Shown: piece after piece, positions 1-9,476 of the stretch | Numbering within the stretch: the stretch's first letter is position 1 | Layout of the letters: each line of letters begins with the position of its first letter | From: Ignavibacteriales bacterium | GTDB taxonomy: Bacteria > Bacteroidota > Ignavibacteria > UBA10030 > SZUA-254 | Assembly: GCA_016214905.1 (NCBI GenBank) | Contig: JACRMQ010000008.1 | Span: 62,001 to 126,000 of the forward strand | DNA length: 64,000 nt | Reading direction: 5' to 3' | Notes under the pieces: model-generated | The model's input: the letters and a program-made list of their open reading frames with translations, nothing else | Told to the model about the DNA's origin: nothing | The model's database searches: none | Made by a program: the position numbers and the translations under genes

Positions 1-424
1 ATATCAATTGACCGATCGGCATCCCGGCATAAATGCGAACCGGTTGCCGAACCGAAATTTCCAATGTCCATGTATTTTTGAAACCGACATCACCTTTCCC
101 TGCGGTTGCATGGATATCTATTCCAAGCCGACCGATGCTGCTTTTACCTTCAAGGAAAGGAACATGTTTGTGTGTTTCAGTATACTCCTTTGTCACGCCA
201 AGATATAGCTTACTCGGTACAAGAATTAATCCTTCTTTAGGAATTCTGAAAGTGCGAACCGGATTATGTTTTTTCGCGTCGAGAATTTCACACTTATACA
301 TCGATAACCAATCACCGAGATGTACATCGTAACTATTCGAACCGAGATTGCTGCGGTTAAACGGAGAAATAATAATTGTTCTTTTTTTTATTTCGCTTAA
401 TATCTGTTTGTCAGTAAGAATCAT
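1..424 (-). CDS. dcd: dCTP deaminase, C-terminus cut by window edge
   Basis: Reading the complement from the ATG at 422-424 gives an open frame of 141 codons that runs off the left edge; the family is usually about 170-195 residues, so some 30-50 residues are missing. The N-terminus (MILTDKQILSEIKK) and the block EGKSSIGRLGI followed by HATAG and TLEIS match the trimeric dCTP deaminase/dUTPase fold; the Arg/Ser pair of the GKSSIGR block and the Glu of TLEIS correspond to active-site positions of the family. It deaminates dCTP to dUTP, feeding dTMP synthesis. The usual DPG of the family loop reads DVG here. A bifunctional dCTP deaminase/dUTPase cannot be excluded. No clear operon partner is visible; the SPOR gene upstream on the same strand is 130 bp away. 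Confidence 0.85.
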   Translation of the reverse strand, partial: MILTDKQILSEIKKRTIIISPFNRSNLGSNSYDVHLGDWLSMYKCEILDAKKHNPVRTFRIPKEGLILVPSKLYLGVTKEYTETHKHVPFLEGKSSIGRLGIDIHATAGKGDVGFKNTWTLEISVRQPVRIYAGMPIGQLI

Positions 425-554
425 AAGTTAAAAATATTAGACCGGGGTTATGTTGATTTGATAATTTAATAAATTTTAGGGGAGATACCAAGACGGTGGA
501 AGAGCGTGGATTAATTAGTTTGAAGCGATAGAAGAACATTTAATTTTCGGAATT

Positions 555-1277
555 TCACCACTTCTTCCAACTCGTCCGCATTCGTAACACACCGTTTATA
601 TTAAATTTTGTTTTCAATTCTTTTAATAAAGGGCGAGCTTCATCGGCGGTATCAAAGGTTCCTACCCACACCAGATAGAGAAGATTTTTTCCATCGAGCA
701 AGTTTTCGTAAACAGTTGACCGATATCCGTTCGCAACAAGTTTCTGTTGAAGTTTGACTGCATTTTCTTTCAGCGAGAACGCTCCAATTTGCACAGCCCA
801 TTCTTCACCTTTCGCCCGCGGTTGATTATTCCTTGACGAAAAACTGTCCTGGTTAGTTCTTTGCTGATTTAGATAACCGGTGGTAACATAAGGTGAAGAC
901 GGATAGGTATTTTCTAATTTTTTAAAACTTTGTTCCGCCTCGGCGAATGTTCCGGATTGCAGGTTGTATTCGAACAAGCGTGCTAATGCATCGTCTGCCC
1001 ATTCGCTTCTCGGAAAACTGTCGACAATAGTTCTAAAACATCTGATAGATTCATTCTCATTCGAAGCGATTAAACCTTCAACGTAAATGATACCTGCGGT
1101 ACGGGGAATTTTTCTCTGCAAATCCGACACCCTCGGGACCACAATGTCGCTTTTCCCTTCAGAAATAAGGCGCACATATTCGAAAATCTTACGTTCGTAT
1201 ATCTGGGAGTCTGAAAAGGAATTACCAAACAAAAGAAATAAAAGAACGAAAAGTAGCCGTAACTGCAGATTTCGCAT
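555..1277 (-). CDS. Secreted TPR-like protein with C-terminal SPOR domain
   Basis: 240 residues. Residues 1-23 form a hydrophobic signal peptide (LRLLFVLLFLLFG core). The middle (about 60-135) has tetratricopeptide-like helices typical of YbgF/BamD-like proteins, with the pattern FPRSEWADDALARL. Residues 155-240 form a SPOR domain (WAVQIGAFSLKENA, YLVWVGTF, A-x-x-LLKELK). SPOR domains bind denuded glycan strands of septal peptidoglycan, so the product is probably periplasmic or outer-membrane-associated and works at the division site. The start ATG at 1275-1277 places the signal peptide at the extreme N-terminus. The assignment of the domains is strong; the specific function is not known. Confidence 0.8.
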   Translation of the reverse strand: MRNLQLRLLFVLLFLLFGNSFSDSQIYERKIFEYVRLISEGKSDIVVPRVSDLQRKIPRTAGIIYVEGLIASNENESIRCFRTIVDSFPRSEWADDALARLFEYNLQSGTFAEAEQSFKKLENTYPSSPYVTTGYLNQQRTNQDSFSSRNNQPRAKGEEWAVQIGAFSLKENAVKLQQKLVANGYRSTVYENLLDGKNLLYLVWVGTFDTADEARPLLKELKTKFNINGVLRMRTSWKKW

Positions 1278-1392
1278 GCACTGAATCCCCTATGTAATCG
1301 AAACGGTGAATTTGAGCAAAAAATACATTTTTTTCAATTAAATGTCAAATTTCAATCGGGGATGCCAAAAAGTGACAAATGTTTGAAGGCGT

Positions 1393-1420
1393 TTGAATTT
1401 GTACTCTATTTTTATATATT
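1393..1420 (+). promoter_or_regulatory. Possible sigma70-type promoter of the coiled-coil receiver gene
   Basis: TTGAAT at 1393-1398 and TATATT at 1415-1420 are separated by 16 bp and lie 53 bp before the TTG start at 1473. They are the best -35/-10 pair in the 195-bp divergent spacer between the SPOR gene and the coiled-coil gene, but in AT-rich DNA such matches are common. Confidence 0.3.
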
Positions 1421-1472
1421 AACATTGTGAATAACATGATGCAAAGTATTTTGATAGAAAAGGGGAAACGAA

Positions 1473-4403
1473 TTGCTGGATTCAAAATATATTCCAAAAA
1501 ATCAGATGGATCAGGCACCTGAATCTTCTCGTGAAATTTTCCGTCAGTGCCTTCGACAAGCGGATAGATTTATTATAGAAGGAAAATTTTCAGAAGCAAA
1601 ACAGCAATTAGCTGAAGCTAAAAAAATAGATTCCCGAAATCCATTTATTATAGCGTTCGAGGAAAGAATTGCATTATTCGAAAATAAAATAAATACCATC
1701 CATAAGCAACCGACCGCTACACAAAAAGAACCCGAACCTCAAACCCAACCGGAGACAATTACTCCATCATCGTCAACAACCGAAACTCTTTCTCGTGAAA
1801 TAATTGAACTTCAGCTTAGGCAAAGTATTGAAACGGAATTCAAAACCCGTTACACAGAAGAGCTTCGAAAAGCCGAAGAGCAAGCCGCCAGGTTACTTGA
1901 AGAAGAAAGAATTGCCCTGCAACAGCAACAGCATTTGCTTCATGCTCGGTACGAAGAACAAATATCCACAGCCCGGAAACAATTAGACGATGAATTTCAG
2001 AAACATCTTGCATCTGAAATTTCCGCTTTAGAAGAAAAATTATCTCAGCAACACAAACAGGAACTTTCCGCGCTCGAAAAAGAGATCAAAGATAAATTAA
2101 CTCTTCAGCATCAAAATGAAATTGACAATATTAAAAAGGATCTCGAATCGAACCGGGGAGAGTTAGAATCCGGTAAACAAAAATCGTTTACGGAGAGAGA
2201 GAATGAGTTAAAAAAAGAATTCGATATTCAACTGCAAACAGCATTACGGAAGACCAAAGAAACTATATCCGCCGACTATTCAAAACAACTTGAATCTGAA
2301 CGTAAAAAGATCACCAGTGATCTCTCTGCCGAATATAATGATAAGCTCAACGTCTTACAACAAACGATTGATCGCATCACTAAAGAATTGGAACAAGATA
2401 AATCTGCTTTTTTAAAACGGGAAGCTGAACTGAAACAAGAATATGAATTGAAAATCGATGAATCGGTTAAAAATACCCTTTTAAATTTTGACACCGAGAC
2501 CACTAAATCACTTGAACAAGAACAGATGCAAATTGAACAGCGTCTGAAAGATGAATACGAGAAGAGGCTCGCTATTGAACGCAAAATATTAGATGAAAAC
2601 ATCACATTACTTGAAAATGAACGTAGATCTTTTTCCGAACGTGAACAAACTATTAAAAAGCAGTACGAATCGAATTTAGCGGAGGCGCTTAAAGAAGCCG
2701 AGGCATCAAATCTACAAAAAACCGACAAGCAAGTTGAAAAAGAAATAAAGCGTCTCAAAAATGAACTTGAGCACGAATTAAAATTGAAACTCGATGAAGA
2801 GAAAAAAGCCTTTAAGCAGCTTGAAAAAGCAATCGAGAATGAACGCGCAGAATTTCAAAACCACCAAAAGAAATTAAAAGAACAACACGAAAATGATCTT
2901 AAGAATGCTCTTGCAGAATCCGAAAGATCACATAAACAGGAAATTACGCTACGCCTCGATGAAGAACGAAAAAAGATTACAAAAGATTTTACGCAACAAT
3001 TAGCTGCAAAACTTGAGGAAGAGAAGGAAGCTTTTCGTATACTCGAGGCACAATTGGTTCAGGAGAGAAAAGAATTTACCGCTCGGGAACAGGAGTTAAA
3101 GAAACAACAAAATCAAAAACTCCTCGATGCACTCAGAAAAACAGAGATAATGTTTCAGCAACAATCTGCGCAGCAACTTGAGATGGAACGGGAAAAGATA
3201 ACAGCAGAGTTGCGATCGGTTTATGATAAAAAACTGGAAGAGGACCGGTTAAAACTTTCATCTGAATTCGATGTTTTACGAATTGAATTTGAATCGTCTT
3301 ACCAGAAGCGCATCAATGAACTCGAACTCGAAGCACAAAATAGATTACGGGAACAACTCGCAACACTCCAGAAAAATCAAGAAGAAGATTTAGCCAAACA
3401 TCGAATCACGCTTAGAAAAGAACTTGAATTGGAAATCGAGCGTGAATACGAAATCAGACTTCTTGATGAGAAGCAGAGAATTCAAAAAGAGTCAGATACT
3501 GCGATTGAAGAGGAAAAAAAGCGCCTCGATGAACAGTACAATAAAATGATTGAAACGCAGAACGAACAGGTTCAAAAATTGCGTTCCGATCTCAGGAACG
3601 AAATGGAGCAGGTTCTTCTGTCGCGGTTGGAGCGTATCGCGACCGAGTACGATCATAAAATGGAATTACTTGGTGCACGCATCCCCGAGACAAAAGAAGA
3701 GCGTTATGAAATGTACCGCATGAAGATGCTTGATTGTTACATCACCGGTCAGCCATCAGTAGCCGAGGCGCGAGTACTGATGCAACTCAAAGAACTCCTT
3801 GAATTAACATTTGATGAGCATCTTGCCATCGAGGCGGATGTCCGGCTTGATTTATATGTTAAGCGTGTTGAAAAGATGATTCTTACGGGCGAAATGAATC
3901 TGAATAATACCACAGGTTTGGAAAAGCTGAAACAACAATTCAGTATAACCCCTGAAGAAGCGACGCGACTCGAACAGTTTATTCTTGCAAGTTTTCAACG
4001 TCTAACAAAAAAAGGAAGAATTTTAATTGTGGACGACGATGAATTACTGTTGCATTCGCTCGAAGATTTATTGAATGACTGCGATTATCAGGTTGTTACT
4101 TCACCTGACATAGAAACCGCCTTAGAAAAGTTAAACAACACGACATTCGATTTGATATTAAGTGATATTAAATTTGGAGTAAGCGATCTGGACGGATTCA
4201 AATTCTTCAAAGCCGTTCAAGAGAAACCACATCTACGGTCTATTCCGTTTGTATTCATGAGCGCGCTGATAGACGGAGTAATTATCCGATCGGGAATTCA
4301 ACTTGGCGTTGATGATTATATTACAAAGCCGATGGATCCCGACCTGTTAATTGCGACAATCGAAGGCAAATTAAAACGATTTCGTGAAATTAAACTTAAC
4401 TAG
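1473..4403 (+). CDS. Giant coiled-coil protein with C-terminal response-regulator receiver domain
   Basis: 976 residues. Residues 1-60 resemble a short TPR-like helical pair (SREIFRQCLRQADRFIIEGKFSEAKQQLAEA). Residues about 110-730 are continuous charged coiled coil rich in Glu, Lys and Gln. Within it a 74-residue unit repeats exactly: phenylalanines at 239, 313, 387, 461 and 535 each begin the same motif (F-x2-R-E-x2-L-K). Residues 740-850 form a non-coil helical linker, and 850-976 form a receiver domain (ILIVDDDE, LSDIKFG with phospho-acceptor Asp898, TKPMD with the conserved Lys). The start is TTG, supported by AGGGG at 1461-1465 just upstream; the ATG at 1509 lacks such a site. It is probably a cytoplasmic scaffold or filament whose state is read or set by phosphorylation, with the downstream hybrid kinase (72 bp away, same strand) as likely partner. 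Exact role unknown. Confidence 0.75.
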   Translation: MLDSKYIPKNQMDQAPESSREIFRQCLRQADRFIIEGKFSEAKQQLAEAKKIDSRNPFIIAFEERIALFENKINTIHKQPTATQKEPEPQTQPETITPSSSTTETLSREIIELQLRQSIETEFKTRYTEELRKAEEQAARLLEEERIALQQQQHLLHARYEEQISTARKQLDDEFQKHLASEISALEEKLSQQHKQELSALEKEIKDKLTLQHQNEIDNIKKDLESNRGELESGKQKSFTERENELKKEFDIQLQTALRKTKETISADYSKQLESERKKITSDLSAEYNDKLNVLQQTIDRITKELEQDKSAFLKREAELKQEYELKIDESVKNTLLNFDTETTKSLEQEQMQIEQRLKDEYEKRLAIERKILDENITLLENERRSFSEREQTIKKQYESNLAEALKEAEASNLQKTDKQVEKEIKRLKNELEHELKLKLDEEKKAFKQLEKAIENERAEFQNHQKKLKEQHENDLKNALAESERSHKQEITLRLDEERKKITKDFTQQLAAKLEEEKEAFRILEAQLVQERKEFTAREQELKKQQNQKLLDALRKTEIMFQQQSAQQLEMEREKITAELRSVYDKKLEEDRLKLSSEFDVLRIEFESSYQKRINELELEAQNRLREQLATLQKNQEEDLAKHRITLRKELELEIEREYEIRLLDEKQRIQKESDTAIEEEKKRLDEQYNKMIETQNEQVQKLRSDLRNEMEQVLLSRLERIATEYDHKMELLGARIPETKEERYEMYRMKMLDCYITGQPSVAEARVLMQLKELLELTFDEHLAIEADVRLDLYVKRVEKMILTGEMNLNNTTGLEKLKQQFSITPEEATRLEQFILASFQRLTKKGRILIVDDDELLLHSLEDLLNDCDYQVVTSPDIETALEKLNNTTFDLILSDIKFGVSDLDGFKFFKAVQEKPHLRSIPFVFMSALIDGVIIRSGIQLGVDDYITKPMDPDLLIATIEGKLKRFREIKLN

Positions 4404-4475
4404 GTGAGGAAGCGGGAGAATACCCATTACAACTAAATCAAAAATAATCATAACACATCGTGGGAGAACGATACT

Positions 4476-6653
4476 ATGCTCTATTTCCCTGTTTCAGTTG
4501 CTTACACCGCGGCAAATTTCATTCTTGCCACTATTATTATTATTAAATCACAAAAAAATCAGATATCTCGATTTTATTTTTTCTGCGTTAATTGCCTTGT
4601 AATATTTGGGCTCGCCTCGTATTTAGTTACGCAATCAGAGGACGCTCTATTCGTCGACTTATTTAAGCACATCGCTCTTTTTATTTACGCTCTGTTCCCT
4701 TTCTTCTTTATTCATTTCATCACATTTTTCATAAGACAAAAAGACATCATAAGGTCTGTCACCGTGAACACTTCCATTTACGTTGCCGGCTTATTTTCTT
4801 ACACGATGTTACTCCTCGGTTTTATTCCACAACCAATCACTGAGATCGGAGTTTTAGCACAAAGCAGTTATATTTTTTACATAACGTGGATGTCTGTTTT
4901 TTTCAGCATCGGTGTCGCGATGCTTTTTGAGATATCGCGCAACTTCAGGCATAAAATATGGAAAGCGAATATTATATTTGTCACCTTCGCATTATTAATC
5001 TTAATTTTACCGGGCCCTTTTACAGATTCGGTGTTTTTCGGAATTCTTAGATTGAATGTTGAGTGGTATTTTTATCTCTGCACATTCGCTATTTTGATAA
5101 CAGTTTATTTTATCTTCCGTCATAAAATAAACATCAATCCTGTTTCCGATGCTTTAAAATCTGCTCTCGAAGTGATGAACGATATATTCATTACAACGGA
5201 TAAAGATTTTCATATTGAGATGATGCGTGGCAAAACTATCAAAGATATCCTCGGTTACGCAGAAACCGACCTGATTGGAAAATCTTTAAAGGAAGTTATT
5301 GACAATAAAGAATATCTGGAAAAATATCGTTCTTTTGTCGAACAAAAAAAGATGAAGGAAAGCAATTTCGACGCTGATATAATCTGTAAAAACGGCAATC
5401 GGGTTCCTATTAATTTTTCTTTTAGTCCCCTGTTCGTCGGTGAAGAACTGGACGGTTTTGTCAGTGTAGGTAGAGATATGAGTGCACACAAACAACTTGA
5501 AAACGAACTGCGTCATTCTCAGAAAATGGAAAGCATCGGCACATTGGCAGGCGGTATAGCACACGACTTCAACAACATACTTCAAATACTCTTGGTCAAT
5601 ACTTCAAGTATGAGAAGAGCGTATAACGACAAAGAGAAAATAGAGCAAATCGCCGATATCAATACGGGCGCAATAAAGCGCGGCTCTCGACTTGTACAAC
5701 AAATTTTAACTTTTGCCCGCAAGGCCGAAGTTTTATTTGAACCTGTTGATTCGGTCCAGCTTATACAAGATATCACAAAAATGTTAACCGAAACATTTCC
5801 AAGAACCATAAAATTTTCGCTCAGATTGACACCGGAATTACCACCGATATTAGGCGATCACAATCAATTAAATCAGGTGATTATGAATCTTTGCGTTAAC
5901 GCGCGCGATGCCATGCCGGACGGTGGAACAATTTCTATTCAAACAGAAATAGGGCAAGGATGGGAAGTAAGAAAAAAATTTCCAGAGGCAGAAGCGGACT
6001 TATTTGTATGCATCCGTGTAACCGATACAGGGACCGGAATGGATGCGAATACACGTGAGCGAATATTTGAGCCATTCTTCACAACAAAAGAACAAGGAAA
6101 AGGAACGGGCCTTGGATTGGCGGTTGTTTACGGAATAGTTTCCAGTCATAAAGGTTTCATTGAAGTTGCAAGCGATGTCGGTGTTGGCACTACTTTCACG
6201 CTTTTACTTCCTGCGTCGAAAGATGAAGTATCCATTTCAATTCCCGAATCAACTTCTACAACTAATTTACCTCGTGGAGATGAAACCCTTTTGGTCGTCG
6301 AAGATGAAGATACGCTTCTTCAAACAATCACAGCATTACTGAGCGGACATGGTTATAAGATTATTTCTGCGCGCGATGGCTTTGAAGCTATTGAAATGTT
6401 CAAAAAACATAAAAACGATATTGATCTTATCATTCTGGATATCGGTCTGCCCAAACTCAGCGGATGGGACGCATTAGCACAGATTAAAGAAGGCACAGAT
6501 GATTTAAAAGTGATTGTATCGAGCGGATATTTAGATCCAAAATTAAAATCTGAAAAACTTGGAGATGGCGTTAGCGAATATATTCTTAAACCATACGATC
6601 CACAGCAAATACTTCTCAGTATTCGCCGTGTACTGGATGGGAGAATGAATTAA
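4476..6653 (+). CDS. 7TM-PAS hybrid histidine kinase with receiver domain
   Basis: 725 residues. Residues 1-225 contain about seven hydrophobic segments (7TM histidine-kinase sensor type). A PAS domain covers about 230-340, with the coil AHKQLENELRHSQKMES leading to the HisKA helix. The phospho-accepting His363 lies in GGIAHDFNNIL. The ATPase domain shows N (NLCVNARDAMPDGG), G1 (VTDTGTGMD), F (EPFFTTK) and G2 (GKGTGLGL) boxes. A receiver domain ends the protein (VVEDEDTLL, Asp655 in LILDIGLPKLSGW, Lys in ILKPYD). It senses an unknown membrane or intracellular signal and relays phosphate internally. Its position right after the coiled-coil receiver protein suggests a pair; no DNA-binding regulator is adjacent. 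Confidence 0.88.
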   Translation: MLYFPVSVAYTAANFILATIIIIKSQKNQISRFYFFCVNCLVIFGLASYLVTQSEDALFVDLFKHIALFIYALFPFFFIHFITFFIRQKDIIRSVTVNTSIYVAGLFSYTMLLLGFIPQPITEIGVLAQSSYIFYITWMSVFFSIGVAMLFEISRNFRHKIWKANIIFVTFALLILILPGPFTDSVFFGILRLNVEWYFYLCTFAILITVYFIFRHKININPVSDALKSALEVMNDIFITTDKDFHIEMMRGKTIKDILGYAETDLIGKSLKEVIDNKEYLEKYRSFVEQKKMKESNFDADIICKNGNRVPINFSFSPLFVGEELDGFVSVGRDMSAHKQLENELRHSQKMESIGTLAGGIAHDFNNILQILLVNTSSMRRAYNDKEKIEQIADINTGAIKRGSRLVQQILTFARKAEVLFEPVDSVQLIQDITKMLTETFPRTIKFSLRLTPELPPILGDHNQLNQVIMNLCVNARDAMPDGGTISIQTEIGQGWEVRKKFPEAEADLFVCIRVTDTGTGMDANTRERIFEPFFTTKEQGKGTGLGLAVVYGIVSSHKGFIEVASDVGVGTTFTLLLPASKDEVSISIPESTSTTNLPRGDETLLVVEDEDTLLQTITALLSGHGYKIISARDGFEAIEMFKKHKNDIDLIILDIGLPKLSGWDALAQIKEGTDDLKVIVSSGYLDPKLKSEKLGDGVSEYILKPYDPQQILLSIRRVLDGRMN

Positions 6654-6753
6654 CTGCTATAATTAGCGGGTGCTTTTATCTTGTTTTTTGTTTTCCTTCT
6701 GTTATATTCATTATTTACAGAAATCAACGCATTATTCATTTTTTTAGATTTGT

Positions 6754-8091
6754 ATGTCGATCATTATCAGCGGTGCCACAATCATTACCGCCAATCAAAC
6801 CCGTGATATTCTTGCTAATACATCAGTAGTTATTGAAAACAATACGATCTCCGGAATTTTTCCAGAAAACAGCAATCAAAATAATTCCGGCTCAGAAGTT
6901 ATCGATGCCACCGGTATGGTTTTAATACCCGGATTCATTCAAACACATCTGCACCTTTGTCAAACTCTTTTTCGCGGACTCGCAGACGATCTTCAATTGC
7001 TCGATTGGCTTAAATTAAAAATATTTCCGATGGAAGCCGCTCATAATGCTCGATCTATGTACAGTTCTGCACTCGTCGGAATCGCCGAACTGATCCGATC
7101 GGGAACCACCACAATTCTCGATATGGGAAGCGTTAATCATCAAGAAGAGATCATCCGTGCTGTCGGTGAAACTGGATTCAGAGCATTTGTTGGAAAAGCG
7201 ATGATGGATGTGAATGAATTGTACCCAAGACTAAAAGAATCAACTGCTGATTCTTTGCGAACAACAAGATTGCTGGCTGAGCAATGGCATAATTCTTTTA
7301 ATGGCCGCATTAAGTACGCCGTTGCGCCTCGCTTTGTACTCTCCTGCTCCGATACTCTCATGCAAGATGCTTACGAGTTGACATCGAATTCATCGGGAAT
7401 GCTTTTACACACACACGCTTCTGAAAATACGAATGAGACACAGAAGGTTTTCGAACGGTGCGGAATGGCGAACATCGAATTCCTGAATAAACTTGGCATC
7501 CTCTCTAATAAATCGGTTCTTGCACATTGTGTTCATTTGAACAAAAATGAATTCGATATACTGCAAAACACAAAAGCTAATGTCTCACATTGTCCGTCCT
7601 CCAATCTTAAACTCGGTTCCGGCATTGCTGATATTCCCGAGATGCTTTCAAAAAACATATCTGTATCTCTTGGTGCGGATGGCGCTCCATGCAATAACAC
7701 GCTCAATATGTTCCAAGAAATGCGACTCGCTTCGTTAATCCAAAAGCCCTTTCATGGATCAACATCGATGGCGGCAGAAACAATTTTTCGTATGGCAACA
7801 ATAAACGGTGCACACGCTCTCGGGATTGCAAACGAAATCGGCAGTATTGAAATTGGTAAAAAAGCCGATTTAGTTTTACTCAATCTTAATGAGATATTTA
7901 ATCCGCTATTGCCATCGGATAATTTGTACTCTTCGATTGTTTATTCTGCCTCACCCGAAAATGTCGACTCTGTTATGATAGATGGTAAATGGGTTTATCG
8001 GAAAAAAGAAAATATTGTTATTGATGTCGATAAAATACGCTTCGAGGCGAAAGAAGAACTTCATAAATTAATATCTCGAATGGATTATTGA
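6754..8091 (+). CDS. Amidohydrolase, probable adenosine-type deaminase (MTA/SAH/5'-deoxyadenosine deaminase family)
   Basis: 445 residues, full length for the subtype. Metal ligands are visible as H65-x-H67 in THLHLCQTLFRG, His in LLHTHASEN, His in LAHCVHL, and Asp in GADGAPCNNTLNMF. This last block, with the following QEMRLASL, is characteristic of the MtaD / S-adenosylhomocysteine deaminase / atrazine-chlorohydrolase branch. The enzyme would hydrolytically deaminate a purine nucleoside by-product such as 5'-deoxyadenosine, methylthioadenosine or SAH in the cytoplasm, for salvage of radical-SAM and SAM metabolites. Guanine deaminase is less likely. The gene stands 100 bp after the kinase with no clear Shine-Dalgarno sequence; the ATG at 6754 is the first in frame and gives the normal N-terminal beta strand. 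Confidence 0.8.
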   Translation: MSIIISGATIITANQTRDILANTSVVIENNTISGIFPENSNQNNSGSEVIDATGMVLIPGFIQTHLHLCQTLFRGLADDLQLLDWLKLKIFPMEAAHNARSMYSSALVGIAELIRSGTTTILDMGSVNHQEEIIRAVGETGFRAFVGKAMMDVNELYPRLKESTADSLRTTRLLAEQWHNSFNGRIKYAVAPRFVLSCSDTLMQDAYELTSNSSGMLLHTHASENTNETQKVFERCGMANIEFLNKLGILSNKSVLAHCVHLNKNEFDILQNTKANVSHCPSSNLKLGSGIADIPEMLSKNISVSLGADGAPCNNTLNMFQEMRLASLIQKPFHGSTSMAAETIFRMATINGAHALGIANEIGSIEIGKKADLVLLNLNEIFNPLLPSDNLYSSIVYSASPENVDSVMIDGKWVYRKKENIVIDVDKIRFEAKEELHKLISRMDY

Positions 8092-8214
8092 TAATCTGTT
8101 TAATTAAATCAATTAACAAATTTTAATAGCAAATTAATTGTATATCATATTGTTCCTAATTACATTTCAAATATTAATTCACAAAATCATCAAAGAATTT
8201 TATTGGAGTCTGTT

Positions 8215-8613
8215 ATGAAAAAACTTCTTATTGTAAGTATCGTGCTTATTATTTTTATTTTCACTCAATCTCAGCTTTTTGCTCAGGATAAGCAAATGGA
8301 AAAACATCTTGAAAAGAAAGCCGAAATGATGCAGAAAAAGGGAGAGAAGCTGCAAAAGGTTGGAGAAAAGATGCAAGAGAAAGGTGAAAATGTTCAAGAG
8401 AAAGCTGAGAAAATGGAAAAAAAGGGAGAAGAGTTAAAACAGGTGGGTGAAGAAACGAAAGCGAAGGAAATGAATAAAACTGCAACCAAGCTGGAGAAAA
8501 AAGGTAAAAAGCTTGAACGCAAGGGAAAACTTTTAGAAAAAAAAGGTGAAAAAATAGAGAAAAAAGGGGAAGAGCTTGAAAAGAAATTAGAGAAAAAAGA
8601 TAAACCAAGCTAA
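8215..8613 (+). CDS. Secreted Lys/Glu-rich heptad-repeat protein
   Basis: 132 residues from the ATG at 8215, which has GGAG at 8205-8208 in front of it; a TTG at 8203 in the same frame overlaps this site and is not used as start. Residues 1-23 are a signal peptide ending at FAQD. The remainder is almost entirely seven-residue units of the form KKGEKLQ / KVGEKMQ / EKGENVQ / KKGEELK / LEKKGKK. The glycine keeps its heptad place and the hydrophobic residue is mostly Leu, Met or Ile. A long single helix or coiled coil in the periplasm is likely. No enzyme motif is present and no family is recognised with certainty. It is a monocistronic gene followed by a good terminator. Confidence 0.7.
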   Translation: MKKLLIVSIVLIIFIFTQSQLFAQDKQMEKHLEKKAEMMQKKGEKLQKVGEKMQEKGENVQEKAEKMEKKGEELKQVGEETKAKEMNKTATKLEKKGKKLERKGKLLEKKGEKIEKKGEELEKKLEKKDKPS

Positions 8614-8638
8614 ATTTTTTAATTCAAGAAAATAGAAT

Positions 8639-8673
8639 AAAAGCGGTACTCACCTACCGCTTTTTATTTTTTT
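8639..8673 (+). terminator. Rho-independent terminator after the heptad-repeat gene
   Basis: AAAAGCGGTA, a 6-base loop CTCACC, then TACCGCTTTT form a 10-bp stem that runs into a T-rich tract (TTTTTATTTTTTT). The stop codon lies 26 bases upstream. The next gene is convergent, and the A-rich left flank means the hairpin may also serve the opposite strand. Confidence 0.85.
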
Positions 8674-8735
8674 CACCAAAATGATTTCCATCTAACACAG
8701 AAGTATTATTATAAAAAGAGTTTTTGTGTTGTAGG

Positions 8736-9398
8736 TTATTGTTTCAATATACACCGATTAGTAACTGAAAAAATATTTTCTTCGTATATAACCAAAGCAT
8801 AATAACCACCCGCACCGAAACCACAATTTACTGCAACTGTTTTACCAATTCTATCAATACCGGCTGCTTCGTGAATATGACCACAAATAGAAACATCGGG
8901 TTGTTTTTCTTCGATAATTTTCCGCACAGCCGTGCTGCCCACGTGAATTCCCGAATGTATTCGATCGAGTATTGTGTTATGCGGTGGTGCATGAGTAACT
9001 AATATTTTATGTCGCGCATTTGCAACGTCAAGAAAGGCGGTCGAGATTCTATCATAAACTTCGTCCTCCAAAATTTCATACGGGGTATTCAACGACGATC
9101 TCGGAGAAGCAGAAGCACCAAAGAAACCGATACCACCGATAATTACTCCTCTTGCGTTCAATGAAACTTGTTTTTGCAGCAATACTTCTTCGTGAGATGC
9201 CGAATCCATATTTCCGGCTATCGCAAATACGCGCTTGCTTGAGTTCACAAATCTATCAATAGCTTTTTCCACCTCTTTTTTCGATCCTACGGTAGTGATG
9301 TCACCTCCGATGATAGTGATATCGGGCATTTCTTTTTCAATCATTCTTTCAACGAGTGAATATTCACCATGAATATCTGTAACGGCAACTATTTTCAT
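8736..9398 (-). CDS. Calcineurin-like metallophosphoesterase
   Basis: 220 residues. The two-metal phosphoesterase motifs occur in order: D-x-H (VTDIHGE), GD (IIGGDIT), GN (AIAGNMD), H (VTHAPPH) and GHxH (SICGHIHEAAG). The short form with the THAPPH block resembles the YfcE/MJ0936-like and archaeal-type phosphoesterases that act on phosphodiesters or small phosphate esters. The substrate cannot be predicted. It is divergent from the YjbQ gene, with a 78-bp shared upstream region. Confidence 0.82.
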   Translation of the reverse strand: MKIVAVTDIHGEYSLVERMIEKEMPDITIIGGDITTVGSKKEVEKAIDRFVNSSKRVFAIAGNMDSASHEEVLLQKQVSLNARGVIIGGIGFFGASASPRSSLNTPYEILEDEVYDRISTAFLDVANARHKILVTHAPPHNTILDRIHSGIHVGSTAVRKIIEEKQPDVSICGHIHEAAGIDRIGKTVAVNCGFGAGGYYALVIYEENIFSVTNRCILKQ

Positions 9399-9404
9399 TT
9401 TCAG

Positions 9405-9433
9405 TTGTTAAAGTCGGATGAATAAATTATTAT
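9405..9433 (+). promoter_or_regulatory. Possible promoter of the YjbQ-family gene
   Basis: TTGTTA at 9405-9410 and TATTAT at 9428-9433 with a 17-bp spacer lie in the 78-bp divergent region; an AAGGAA site precedes the ATG at 9477. Plausible but unproven. Confidence 0.4.
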
Positions 9434-9476
9434 TGATCAATAAAAAGAATAATAAATATTTAATAAGGAATCAAAT

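Noticed and set aside
2276-2758. Long minus-strand open frame inside the coiled-coil gene
   Set aside because: It is antisense to a well-supported coding region; its Ser/Phe/Cys-rich sequence is the reverse reading of Glu/Lys codons.
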